From: Paenibacillus sp. FSL K6-0276
GTDB lineage: Bacteria; Bacillota; Bacilli; Paenibacillales; Paenibacillaceae
Length of the DNA: 64,000 bases
Reading direction: 5' to 3'
NCBI RefSeq assembly: GCF_037977235.1
Contig: NZ_CP150276.1
Span: 1,798,001-1,862,000, forward strand
Shown here: positions 9,150-16,371 of the stretch, in pieces
Numbering within the stretch: position 1 is the first letter of the stretch
How the letters are laid out: every line of letters starts with the position of its first letter
Made by a program: the position numbers and the translations under genes
Notes under the pieces: model-generated
Databases searched by the model: none
Seen by the model: the letters and a program-made list of their open reading frames with translations, nothing else
Told to the model about the DNA's origin: nothing

Positions 9150-10238
9150 TTGAATAAGAGAGCATACAATTTTAATGCCGGACCGGCAGCATTGCCGCTT
9201 ACGGTACTGGAACGCGCACAAGCGGAGTTTGTTGATTTCCGAGAGAGTGGAATGTCTATCATGGAGATGTCGCACCGTGGAGCAATCTACGAATCCGTGC
9301 ATAATGAAGCGCAGGAACGTCTGCTTTCGCTCCTCGGCAATCCGAAGGGCTATAAGGTATTGTTCGTACAAGGTGGAGCAAGCACACAGTTTGCTATGAT
9401 CCCTATGAACTTGATCTCTGAAGGCCAAGTAGGTAGTTATGTAATGACAGGGAGTTGGGCTGATAAGGCCTTTAAGGAAGCCAAATTGGTTGGAGGTGCT
9501 CATGTAGCTGCTTCTTCAGAAGATAAGAAATTCGTAGCGATTCCTGAGTTAAGCTCGATCAAGGCTGCGGATAATGCTGCTTACCTTCATGTAACTTCCA
9601 ATGAGACCATCGAAGGAACGCAATATGCGGAATTCCCGGATGCTGGCTCGATCCCGCTAATTGCAGATATGTCTAGTGATATTCTATGTCGTCCAATCGA
9701 TGTAAATCAATTCGGAATGATCTATGCTGGAGCACAGAAGAATCTCGGTCCTTCTGGCGTGACGGTGGTTATCGCTAAAGAAGAATTGCTTGCAGAATCA
9801 CCTTCTAACATTCCTACAATTATGCGTTACAGTACTCATTATAAAAATAACTCTCTTTACAATACACCTCCATCTTTCTCAGTATACATGGTTAACGAAG
9901 TATTAAAATGGATCGAGGAGCAAGGTGGTTTAGCTGGCATCCAATCCATGAACCTTGAAAAAGCGGGTCTGTTATACGATCACATCGATGGAAGTGACGG
10001 CTTCTACAGTGGCGTTGCTGAGAAGAGCAGCCGCTCCATTATGAACGTTACCTTCCGGATGCAATCGGAAGAACTCGAAAAACGGTTTGTTAAAGCCGCT
10101 GAACTGGAAGGTTTTGTCGGCTTAAAGGGACATCGCAGTGTGGGTGGCTTGCGCGCTTCCATTTACAACGCAGTTCCTTACGAAAGTGTAAAAGCACTTT
10201 CCGATTTCATGAACCATTTCCGGCAAACTCAAGGTTAA
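9150..10238 (+). CDS. serC: Phosphoserine aminotransferase
   Basis: About 362 residues, the usual SerC length. The diagnostic N-terminus NKRAYNFNAGPAALPLTVLE is followed by SGMSIMEMSHRG, FVQGGASTQFAMIPMN, and the PLP-lysine region YAGAQKNLGPSG. The C-terminus has KGHRSVGGLRASIYNAVP. SerC converts 3-phosphohydroxypyruvate and glutamate to phosphoserine in serine synthesis and also serves pyridoxal phosphate synthesis in some bacteria. I place the start at TTG 9150, which has GGTGGGGAG five nt upstream and gives the canonical N-terminus; the in-frame TTG at 9120 adds ten residues without a ribosome site. A terminator separates it from trmL. Confidence 0.95.
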   Translation: MNKRAYNFNAGPAALPLTVLERAQAEFVDFRESGMSIMEMSHRGAIYESVHNEAQERLLSLLGNPKGYKVLFVQGGASTQFAMIPMNLISEGQVGSYVMTGSWADKAFKEAKLVGGAHVAASSEDKKFVAIPELSSIKAADNAAYLHVTSNETIEGTQYAEFPDAGSIPLIADMSSDILCRPIDVNQFGMIYAGAQKNLGPSGVTVVIAKEELLAESPSNIPTIMRYSTHYKNNSLYNTPPSFSVYMVNEVLKWIEEQGGLAGIQSMNLEKAGLLYDHIDGSDGFYSGVAEKSSRSIMNVTFRMQSEELEKRFVKAAELEGFVGLKGHRSVGGLRASIYNAVPYESVKALSDFMNHFRQTQG

Positions 10239-10251
10239 TGAACTCTATCGT

Positions 10252-10285
10252 AAACCTTCCGCCTATGGGTGGAAGGTTTTCGGTT
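10252..10285 (+). terminator. serC terminator
   Basis: A 9-bp stem (AAACCTTCC/GGAAGGTTT, 10252-10279) is followed by a short T-rich stretch 14 nt after the serC stop. The T run is weak, so some readthrough into trmL is likely. Confidence 0.65.
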
Positions 10286-10361
10286 TGTTTGGAGAAGATA
10301 TGGTTATGCACAAGAATTAAACATCTGGCTATTAAGGCTACAGAGAGGAAGGAACCATACT

Positions 10362-10826
10362 ATGGCACTCCATATCGTACTAGTTGAGCCGGAAATTCCG
10401 GCCAATACCGGTAATATTGCACGTACTTGCGCCGCAACAGGCACTCATCTTCACCTGGTTCGTCCACTCGGATTCCGTACAGACGATGCTACACTGAAAA
10501 GAGCAGGACTTGATTACTGGCATGCCGTTACTATTGAATATCATGACTCCTTTGCTGAGGTATTGGAAAAATATAGTGAGGGACGTTTTTTTTACGCAAC
10601 GACGAAAGCAGAGAAGAGATATTGCGACTTTGACTTTCAAGATGGAGACTTCTTTGTCTTTGGTAAAGAAACTAAAGGTCTTTCTGCTGAAATTCTGGAA
10701 GCAGGTAAAGAAACGAAAATGCGCATGCCAATGAGTGATGCCGTGAGATCGCTGAATTTATCGAATTCTGCGGCTATTATTGTATATGAAGCACTTCGAC
10801 AACTAGATTTTCCTAATCTTGTTTAG
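10362..10826 (+). CDS. trmL: tRNA (cytidine(34)-2'-O)-methyltransferase TrmL
   Basis: 154 residues, typical for TrmL/YibK. The SPOUT methyltransferase pattern is clear: MALHIVLVEPEIPANTGNIAR at the N-terminus, FGKETKGLS (SAM-knot loop) and MPMSDAVRSLNLSNSAAI at the C-terminus. The enzyme 2'-O-methylates the wobble base of certain leucine tRNAs in the cytosol. ATG 10362 follows an AGGAAGGA ribosome site and starts exactly at the conserved HIVLVEPEIP strand; upstream in-frame GTG starts would add about 30 non-homologous residues. Confidence 0.94.
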   Translation: MALHIVLVEPEIPANTGNIARTCAATGTHLHLVRPLGFRTDDATLKRAGLDYWHAVTIEYHDSFAEVLEKYSEGRFFYATTKAEKRYCDFDFQDGDFFVFGKETKGLSAEILEAGKETKMRMPMSDAVRSLNLSNSAAIIVYEALRQLDFPNLV

Positions 10827-10861
10827 AAAAAAGACATTTTTTTGTTTTTTTTCAGCAGGAT

Positions 10862-10887
10862 TCGACAATTTAATAACGAAATATAAT
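10862..10887 (+). promoter_or_regulatory. Possible abrB-like gene promoter
   Basis: A perfect TATAAT (10882-10887) lies about 60 nt before the start codon, with TCGACA 14 nt upstream as a poor -35. The short spacing makes the -35 assignment doubtful. Confidence 0.3.
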
Positions 10888-10949
10888 GAATGAGCCGAAA
10901 TAAGTAGTAGCTACAAATAATTAGTTAACAGGAGAGGTGTACGTTAGAT

Positions 10950-11204
10950 ATGAAACCTGCTGGTGTAGTTCGCAAAGTGGATCAGCTGGGTAGAATTGTT
11001 CTGCCTAAGTCCCTGCGTAAAAGGTATCAGATGAATGAAGGCGACCCGGTTGAAATTTTGGTACAGGGTGACCATATCATCTTGGAGCGTTACCGTCCAA
11101 AATGTGTTTTCTGTGGATCGATGGAAGGTGTGAGTGAATATAAAGATCGTTATATTTGCGCTGCATGCCTCTCAGAAATGACCCAATTACCAAGACACGC
11201 CTAG
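10950..11204 (+). CDS. AbrB-family transition-state regulator with C-terminal CxxC pairs
   Basis: 84 residues. The N-terminal half (residues 1-50) is a textbook AbrB swapped-hairpin DNA-binding domain: GVVRKVDQLGRIVLPKSLRK...EGDPVEILVQGDHIILERY. In B. subtilis AbrB the rest is a multimerisation domain. Here the C-terminus instead shows C52-x2-C55 and C70-x2-C73 (KCVFCGS...YICAACLSEM), which looks like a small zinc ribbon. Such proteins repress post-exponential genes and bind as dimers or tetramers. It stands alone between terminators, with the ribosome site AGGAGAGG upstream. The zinc idea is inference from cysteine spacing. Confidence 0.88.
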   Translation: MKPAGVVRKVDQLGRIVLPKSLRKRYQMNEGDPVEILVQGDHIILERYRPKCVFCGSMEGVSEYKDRYICAACLSEMTQLPRHA

Positions 11205-11257
11205 GAAGTACATATTTACACATTTAGAATTCTGACAGCCTATAGATTTCTAAAAAA

Positions 11258-11307
11258 AGAAACTGTCCCATTCGTAGATTTCATCTACTTATGAGGCAGT
11301 TTTTTTT
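11258..11307 (+). terminator. Terminator of the abrB-like gene
   Basis: An imperfect stem with AAACTG/CAGTTT at the base and CGTAGA/TCTACT at the top is followed by seven Ts, 55 nt after the stop codon. Confidence 0.8.
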
Positions 11308-11316
11308 ATGGCATAC

Positions 11317-11352
11317 AAAAAAATGCCCCAGAGCCAAGTGGCTGCTGAGACA
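11317..11352 (-). terminator. Terminator for the minus-strand small-peptide transcript
   Basis: On the minus strand, ATGTCTCAG-C-AGCC pairs with GGCTCTGGGGCAT around an ACTT loop and is followed by seven Ts. It faces the abrB-side terminator and ends the transcript of the 34-codon ORF at 11460-11564. Confidence 0.8.
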
Positions 11353-11355
11353 TTT

Positions 11356-11453
11356 GTGGAAATATAAGAATTTATATGTTCCACGCCATAAGTTATCCTT
11401 CTATTTCTCGCAGAAACGGGTACCGTCTCTAAAAGGACGGCAATGCCGTTTCT
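11356..11453 (-). other. Structured 3' UTR with two hairpins
   Basis: Between the small-peptide stop and its terminator the minus strand holds two further hairpins. One has nested AGAAACGG/CCGTTTCT and CCGTC/GACGG stems (11412-11453). The other has stacked GTGGAA/TTCCAC and ATATAA/TTATAT stems (11356-11384). Neither has a T run, so they look like RNA structures and not additional terminators. Confidence 0.5.
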
Positions 11454-11459
11454 TCTTGC

Positions 11460-11564
11460 TTACAGGCCTTTTGTTTTGTCGTCGTTGTAAGATGAGGTAA
11501 GGATGCCGGCCATAAATAACACAAACACGAGCGTTACGATCCAAAAGGTTAATGAGAACGACAT
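11460..11564 (-). CDS. 34-residue single-span membrane peptide
   Basis: The ORF starts at an ATG preceded by a perfect GGAGGTG ribosome site six nt upstream, far better than any longer start. The product is one hydrophobic helix (SLTFWIVTLVFVLFMAGIL, residues 4-22) and a charged tail SSYNDDKTKGL. No family is recognised. It lies downstream of the phosphodiester glycosidase gene on the same strand, with about 100 nt between them containing a TATAAT-like element, and ends before a structured 3' UTR and strong terminator. It could be a small regulatory membrane protein or a type I toxin-like peptide; nothing in the sequence decides this. Confidence 0.6.
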   Translation of the reverse strand: MSFSLTFWIVTLVFVLFMAGILTSSYNDDKTKGL

Positions 11565-11667
11565 ACTGGCACCTCCAATAGCGAATGTATTCGTTATCAA
11601 GATTATAACCTGCAAATCAATAAAAATAAACGCAAATGTGATATGTTGCATAGACAATTTACTATAA

Positions 11668-12735
11668 TCATTCAAAAAACAGGAAATTCGTAGGGACAGC
11701 TCTGAGATTTCCGTCCGATGGTTTGTTGATTACTCTTCCATTAAAGATGAGCGAAGACGATCCTCCACCATCCAGATTATAAGCATCAATCACGCCCATA
11801 TTAAATAACTTGTTCTGAATCTCCTCTAGCTGTGCTCCAGAGCTACCTAGCTCATTATAGCCATCCGCTACAAAGATCAGAAGCTGATCATCCTTATAAT
11901 TACCGATAACTGTACGTGGCGCCAGATTGGGGGGTGTTTTCCACTTTTCGGGTATGGGTACTTTGACGTTGTTCTTAAGTAGAACAGGCACAAAGGTTGC
12001 TCCGAATACAGGTTCGAGTTGATCCAATTGTGCGCGACTGTAGAATTTTCCACCGATTAACTGTCCGGACTTGTTCAGGCCCACGAAGCTGAGATCTTTG
12101 AACGTTGGCTCGAAACCGTTGAGATACTCTCCATCAACCACAGTCGTGCTTAAGGGATAGCGTTTTCCGGCTTTATCCGCAAATCCTCCAGCATTAATAC
12201 CTGCAATAGCGCCATGACTTTGTACAGCGTGCATAGTGGTTTCTGCGCCACCAGTAGCTTCCTCAGCAAGACTCATTTGCATTGCAGTTGGATCCTTCAA
12301 TTTGATCTTCAAAGCATATGCCTTGTAGTTACCTGGATTCAGATGATACAGCTCGATTCTAATCCGGTCACTGCTAAGGATCTCAGAAGGTATCCCAAGT
12401 TTGGCGGAAATCCGGCGGTTATAGATAAGCTCAGGTCGGCTCGCTTGAGTCTTCGCTGTTTCGACCAGCTTATTCATAGTAGCAGTGGTTTCTTTATATA
12501 GCTTGGCGCTAGCGCTGACTGCGTCTATGGTGTAGGATGCAGTGCCTTGGGCTAGGGTTAGATCCTTCTTTAGGACGGTTGTTTCATTCAGAGGCCCTGA
12601 GATAGGTGTGAATTGTCCTACATCAAGGTCCAGCTCGAGCGGTGGCCGATACCACCACACACATATCAGTAAGCCTAGAAAAGGTGCGGTCAGAAGCATG
12701 AAGAAACGGTTCACTCTTTTGACTGGCGTCTTCAT
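11668..12735 (-). CDS. Phosphodiester glycosidase (NAGPA-domain) family protein, membrane-anchored
   Basis: 355 residues. An N-terminal membrane anchor (about residues 9-28, RFFMLLTAPFLGLLICVWWY) is followed by a roughly 100-residue helical spacer and a DUF2233/NAGPA-type domain. The domain shows GAIAGINAGGFAD, PRTVIGNYKDDQLLIFVADGY and the C-terminal YNLDGGGSSSLIFNGRVINKPSDG. Members of this family cleave sugar phosphodiesters and are often linked to exopolysaccharide or wall teichoic acid decoration outside the membrane. The start codon overlaps the stop of the upstream coiled-coil membrane protein by four bases (ATGA), indicating translational coupling and probably a joint function. Confidence 0.88.
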   Translation of the reverse strand: MKTPVKRVNRFFMLLTAPFLGLLICVWWYRPPLELDLDVGQFTPISGPLNETTVLKKDLTLAQGTASYTIDAVSASAKLYKETTATMNKLVETAKTQASRPELIYNRRISAKLGIPSEILSSDRIRIELYHLNPGNYKAYALKIKLKDPTAMQMSLAEEATGGAETTMHAVQSHGAIAGINAGGFADKAGKRYPLSTTVVDGEYLNGFEPTFKDLSFVGLNKSGQLIGGKFYSRAQLDQLEPVFGATFVPVLLKNNVKVPIPEKWKTPPNLAPRTVIGNYKDDQLLIFVADGYNELGSSGAQLEEIQNKLFNMGVIDAYNLDGGGSSSLIFNGRVINKPSDGNLRAVPTNFLFFE

Positions 12736-13139
12736 TTGATCAGATCCATTTGTTTCTTCAAAGCTTCTAACTGTTTACTAACTTCACTCAATTGCGTATA
12801 TAACTTGTTACTATTGTCTGTCTTGGCACTAGCATTATCTTTAGTGAAGGTTAATAGTTCGTTAAAACTTTGCACAGTATTCTGCAATTCCTTCACTTCT
12901 TCAGTGAGAACGGCAATCTTCGACTCATAGTCGGTCTTCAGAACGGTAAGCTGCTGCTGGCTTTGAGTGCTAAGTTCGCTCAGCACTTGCTGCTTCAGAT
13001 GGTTCGTGTAGCTGTACACAGCATATACGCCAATTCCAATCATCACGATCCAGAACAGTAAAAACCATTTTACGGAAGGGCCGTTTCTCACAGCAGTACG
13101 GCGCGAGTGTACCGGTGACGTTTCCGCTAGCGGTTGCAT
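12732..13139 (-). CDS. Small membrane protein with extracytoplasmic coiled coil
   Basis: About 135 residues from the ATG at 13139, chosen because GAGGTGATAAA immediately precedes it; an in-frame start ten codons upstream lacks a ribosome site. A single transmembrane helix (VKWFLLFWIVMIGIGVYAVY, about 24-43) follows a short cytosolic stretch. The rest is predicted coiled coil (VLKTDYESKIAVLTEEVKEL ... LYTQLSEVSKQLEALKKQMD). No family recognised. Its four-base overlap with the phosphodiester glycosidase gene suggests that the coiled coil acts as a scaffold or partner for that enzyme at the outer membrane face. Confidence 0.75.
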   Translation of the reverse strand: MQPLAETSPVHSRRTAVRNGPSVKWFLLFWIVMIGIGVYAVYSYTNHLKQQVLSELSTQSQQQLTVLKTDYESKIAVLTEEVKELQNTVQSFNELLTFTKDNASAKTDNSNKLYTQLSEVSKQLEALKKQMDLIK

Positions 13140-13421
13140 TTTATCACCTCGGGTTGGTCTTTTTTTCAAGTCCCCATTCTATCAGACTTTGACTAGTTTC
13201 GCAAAAATGAAAGAGAGCGTGAAAACTAGAAAAAGTAATTGCATCCTATTAAACTACTGCGATACAATTTCTATAGATTGGAATTCTGATAGACGTACTC
13301 AAGGTAACCAACGAGAGAATAAACGGACAAGTCATCATACTTCCTTGCTTGCGTTTAAACCGGAAACGCTGCGGCGCTTTCCTTTCTGGATGATTATATA
13401 AAGCAGGGGGTCTGGGCATTA

Positions 13422-14078
13422 ATGATGAAGGTTTGGCAGGTGGTTATTGTGGGGTGTCATCCTACAAGTATGCTGGGGACAAAATTGATTTTGGAAGAGG
13501 GAGGAGAGCTTAAAGTTCTGGGAATGTATTCAACTTGGAACGAAGGCGCTTCCATCGTAAGGGAAAAAAATCCCGAGCTAGTGCTAGCAGATTATCATAT
13601 GCCTGAAGGAAATATTGAGAGTGTGCTATTAAATATGAAAAAAAGCTCACCAAATTCACATTTTGTCGTGATGACGGATGAAGACGGCAGGGATCTGCTT
13701 CAGCCCCTCATAGAGCTAGGAGCCAGCGGGATATTCTCCAAGGGAGCTTCTCCCCATCAGCTTTTACAGCTGATCCTGGGTTTACGGGTGGGTTTTCTTT
13801 CAATGCCGCTAGAATGGATAGAAAAAGGACCCTGGCCGATTTCTACATCTAAAGGACTGGATGATGTTCTTCAGCTAACGCAGACAGAGATGTTTATTAT
13901 GGAGCGAATCGTACAAGGGATTACCTATGATAAAATAGCGCTCGAAATTGCAGTAAGTCGTCGTTCGATTGACAATTACTTGCGCAAAATTTATGTGAAG
14001 CTTGATGTTTCGACGCGAGCGCAAGCCATCGAGAAATTTGCTCTCTTCTCAAGACAAAACAGACAAATCTACGCATAA
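13422..14078 (+). CDS. ComA-like LuxR-family response regulator with degenerate receiver pocket
   Basis: 218 residues: receiver domain (about 5-120) and C-terminal LuxR HTH (LTQTEMFIMERIVQGITYDKIA...SRRSIDNYLRKIYVKLDVSTRAQAIEKF, about 150-210). The N-terminal HPTSMLGTKLILE resembles ComA of B. subtilis. The phosphoacceptor Asp57 (LVLADYHMPEG), the Thr switch (MTDE) and the Lys (SKGAS) are present. The two acidic residues that normally bind Mg2+ after strand 1 (DD in IxxDDH) are replaced by G11-C12 (VIVGCHPTS), so phosphorylation may be weak or absent. No kinase gene lies next to it. Two adjacent ATGs (13422, 13425) are possible starts. Confidence 0.85.
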   Translation: MMKVWQVVIVGCHPTSMLGTKLILEEGGELKVLGMYSTWNEGASIVREKNPELVLADYHMPEGNIESVLLNMKKSSPNSHFVVMTDEDGRDLLQPLIELGASGIFSKGASPHQLLQLILGLRVGFLSMPLEWIEKGPWPISTSKGLDDVLQLTQTEMFIMERIVQGITYDKIALEIAVSRRSIDNYLRKIYVKLDVSTRAQAIEKFALFSRQNRQIYA

Positions 14079-14216
14079 CCCAAGCTATACGACATAATGG
14101 CGGTAAAGGCGGAATATTCTTGAAATAGAAGAAGTCATATCACGTTGAATGGTAAACGTCCTTGAAAGAGGATAACTAAGCCATTTCTACTTGGTACTAG
14201 GGAAGGGGGATTTCGC

Positions 14217-15434
14217 ATGCTTTACCAATTTTCTGCTCGCGCACACACACTGCTATCGTCACCGCTTCTAAGTATTCGCACCCAAACACGGAGAAGCTCC
14301 ATGATATCGCTTGCTGAAGAATTACCAGCGGAAGAACTGTTCCCGTTATCACTGCTCGCCGAAGCAGCCTCTACGGTAATTTCTGCAGATGCAGGGGCAC
14401 TTCAATATGGTGATCCTGCAGGGTATGGTCCACTTCGGGAGTGGCTTGCCGGGGATTGGCTCAGAGAAAAAGGGGTAACTGTTACCGAGGGTGGAGTTCT
14501 GCTAACAACGGGTAGCCAGCAAGCTATTGATTTGTTGTCGCGGGTATACATCGATCCGGGAGATCGTGTATTAGTAGAAAATCCGACATCTCCAGGATTC
14601 TTGCAAACGCTTCGGATGCAGGGTGCCATTATTATTCCTGTACAGGGTGATTTGGACGGGCTTGATCCAGATCATTTGCGGAGGCAAATTGAACTGCACA
14701 AGCCTAAGATGCTGTTCGCAACACCAAGCTTTACGAATCCAAGCGGCATCCTATGGAGCTTACAGAGACGGCGTGAGGTGTTGGATCTTTGTATCGCGTA
14801 TAACATCCTGATTGTAGAAGATGATTCTTATGGTGATTTACATTTCCAGAAGTATGGTGAACACTGGGCTACAAGATATCCATCCTTGTATGCGCTGGAA
14901 AATATAAGTGATGGCGGACACGTATTATATATCGGTTCGTTCAGCAAGACCGTCGCGCCCGCGCTGCGGACGGGCTGGGCTGCAGGTAGCCGGGAAGTGA
15001 TCGGGATGATGGCTGCTGCCAAGCAGATGGCGGACTGGCAATCAAGCGCATTAAATCAGCGGCTACTGCATCATTTGTTGGATGTGTCCGCTTTTGATCT
15101 TCGTGAGCATATCGCTCAACTGAATCGTGAGTATAATACCCGACTGAAGTTAATGGTGGAACTGCTTAAACGTCCAGCTTGGAAAGGAAGCTCCTACGAC
15201 CTGCCGTCAGGAGGCATGTTTCTATGGGTATCTCCGCCGGAGGGAATGGATGTTATGGCACTGCTGAAATGTGCGCTAAGTAAGGGAGTGGCTTTTTTGC
15301 CAGGACCGTTATGTAGTGTGGATGGAGGCGGAAATCACATTCGCCTTAACTTCAGCCATCCTGGTCGGGATGAGCTGCTGCTCGGCATGAATCTGATGAG
15401 TGAAGCGGTTAAGGAGTTCACGGCTCGAAGTTAG
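14217..15434 (+). CDS. PLP-dependent aminotransferase, class I/II (MocR/2-aminoadipate aminotransferase-like, no HTH)
   Basis: 405 residues, fold type I aminotransferase. Recognisable elements are LQYGDPAGYGPLREWLA, TTGSQQAIDLLSRVYIDPGD, ENPTSPGF, TPSFTNPSG, VEDDSYGDL, the PLP-binding lysine K244 in GSFSKTVAPALRTGW, and the substrate-carboxylate Arg near IRLNFSHPG. The N-terminus (ISLAEELPAEELFP) is what usually follows the GntR-type HTH of MocR regulators, but no HTH is encoded, so this is a plain enzyme. Family relatives act on 2-aminoadipate, kynurenine or branched/aromatic amino acids; the substrate is not deducible. The AGGGAAGGGGG ribosome site precedes ATG 14217. Confidence 0.88.
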   Translation: MLYQFSARAHTLLSSPLLSIRTQTRRSSMISLAEELPAEELFPLSLLAEAASTVISADAGALQYGDPAGYGPLREWLAGDWLREKGVTVTEGGVLLTTGSQQAIDLLSRVYIDPGDRVLVENPTSPGFLQTLRMQGAIIIPVQGDLDGLDPDHLRRQIELHKPKMLFATPSFTNPSGILWSLQRRREVLDLCIAYNILIVEDDSYGDLHFQKYGEHWATRYPSLYALENISDGGHVLYIGSFSKTVAPALRTGWAAGSREVIGMMAAAKQMADWQSSALNQRLLHHLLDVSAFDLREHIAQLNREYNTRLKLMVELLKRPAWKGSSYDLPSGGMFLWVSPPEGMDVMALLKCALSKGVAFLPGPLCSVDGGGNHIRLNFSHPGRDELLLGMNLMSEAVKEFTARS

Positions 15435-15612
15435 GTAGGTGCTGATGAAGGAATCTGATGGATCGGACGTATAAAAGTAAAGAACAGGTTGATGAGAGAG
15501 CGAATGCGTAGGTAGATGTGCAGATGAACTGGAAGATCAATGTATGACACACAGGAAGTCAAAACGGGCAGAGTGATGCATTAGGCAAGGAGTAGAGTAC
15601 GGGGGAAGGTCA
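15435..15612. other. Non-coding, purine-rich stretch
   Basis: No ORF with a ribosome site and no hairpin was seen. The plus strand is strongly enriched in G and A, and this bias continues through the repeat zones up to about 16250. Confidence 0.5.
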
Positions 15613-15799
15613 TTATAGGGAATTTCTCCCTATAACTGGCTGATTTTTATTCTGGAATGGAGGTTATAGGGAATCTCTCCCTATAAATTTCGGAAAAAGC
15701 CCTTTTTATGGAGTAATCTATGCATTTATAGGGAGGAATTCCCTATATCTCGGTTTTTAGCGCGTATATTGAGGGATTATAGGGATGATTTCCCTATAA
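15613..15799. repeat. Cluster of four 23-nt palindromic repeats
   Basis: Four copies of TTATAGGGA-N5-TCCCTATAA occur at 15613-15635, 15664-15686, 15726-15748 and 15777-15799. Start-to-start distances are 51, 62 and 51 bp. Copy 3 ends in TATAT and has the core shifted by one base (GGGAGGAATTCCC), which keeps it palindromic. The spacers are unrelated except for short CGG/TTT words. Each copy can form a hairpin on either strand. There is no gene within 180 bp upstream or 570 bp downstream. Confidence 0.85.
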
Positions 15800-16047
15800 T
15801 TTAATGTGTCACCTTGAGATTGATGCTTCGAAGGTTAGATGTGTTTCTATGGCTTGACGAGTTTCGTATGTTTTAAGTATTGAGTGGATGAAAAATGTAA
15901 TATTTGCGGTTATGTAAGTGGCTTAGCAAGAGGAGAAGCTTTAGCAAGGATTAGGAAATAAGTAGTGGATAGAAAAAGTACTCGAAATCGAGCTGGAAGA
16001 GTAGTTTTGCTAAATTAAGGTATAGCTACGAGTATGATAAGAATGCT

Positions 16048-16135
16048 ATAAGAATGAGAAGTGAATGGAATAAGAATGAGAAGCGAATGAAATAAGAATG
16101 CGAAGCGAATGAGAAGTGAATGAAATCTAATAAGA
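16048..16135. repeat. 22-bp tandem repeat, degenerate
   Basis: Three units of about 22 bp starting at 16048, 16070 and 16092 (consensus ATAAGAATGAGAAGCGAATGA) are followed by decayed GAATG/GATAT words to about 16200. The region is low-complexity purine-rich DNA and encodes only artefactual Ser/Leu/Ile-rich minus-strand ORFs. Confidence 0.7.
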
Positions 16136-16204
16136 TATGATATGAATGCGATAAGGATGAGATATAAACTCGATATGTATGAAATACTAATGCGATAGGA
16201 TTGA

Positions 16205-16244
16205 AACACAAAAAGCATCCCGAATGTGGGATGCTTTTTGTGTT
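16205..16244. terminator. Bidirectional terminator-like hairpin
   Basis: A perfect 17-bp stem (AACACAAAAAGCATCCC with its complement, 16205-16221 and 16228-16244) closes a GAATGT loop. It contains TTTTTGTGTT on the plus strand and AAAAA-complement runs on the other, so it can stop transcripts from either side. Confidence 0.75.
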
Positions 16245-16371
16245 ATTAGGGACATTGTTTTGTGTGCATTAGAGTAATACGTATAAATTCCGATTAAATG
16301 AGTAGATTCGAAGTAAATGATTAGAATCTGACTAAAAGATTATAGTCGAGAGAAGTGCTAAGGTAGGCAAG

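Noticed and set aside
11412..11453. Nested hairpin with GACGGCAATGCC resembled part of a c-di-GMP (GEMM) riboswitch
   Set aside because: Only a short core word is similar, the receptor-side sequence and tetraloop are missing, and no gene follows on the plus strand.
11291..11500. 69-codon plus-strand ORF between the convergent transcripts
   Set aside because: It covers terminators and hairpins and has no ribosome site; the minus-strand peptide is better supported.
13189..13401. 70-codon plus-strand ORF before the ComA-like gene
   Set aside because: The composition is not protein-like, the start lacks a ribosome site, and it overlaps the promoter region of the divergent gene.
15613..15799. 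Four regularly spaced repeats could suggest a short CRISPR array
   Set aside because: The repeats are themselves full palindromes with variable cores, spacers are 28, 39 and 28 nt, and no cas genes or leader are present.
16015..16218. Minus-strand ORFs rich in Ser, Leu, Ile and Phe
   Set aside because: They arise from the purine-rich tandem repeat read on the opposite strand and have no ribosome site.
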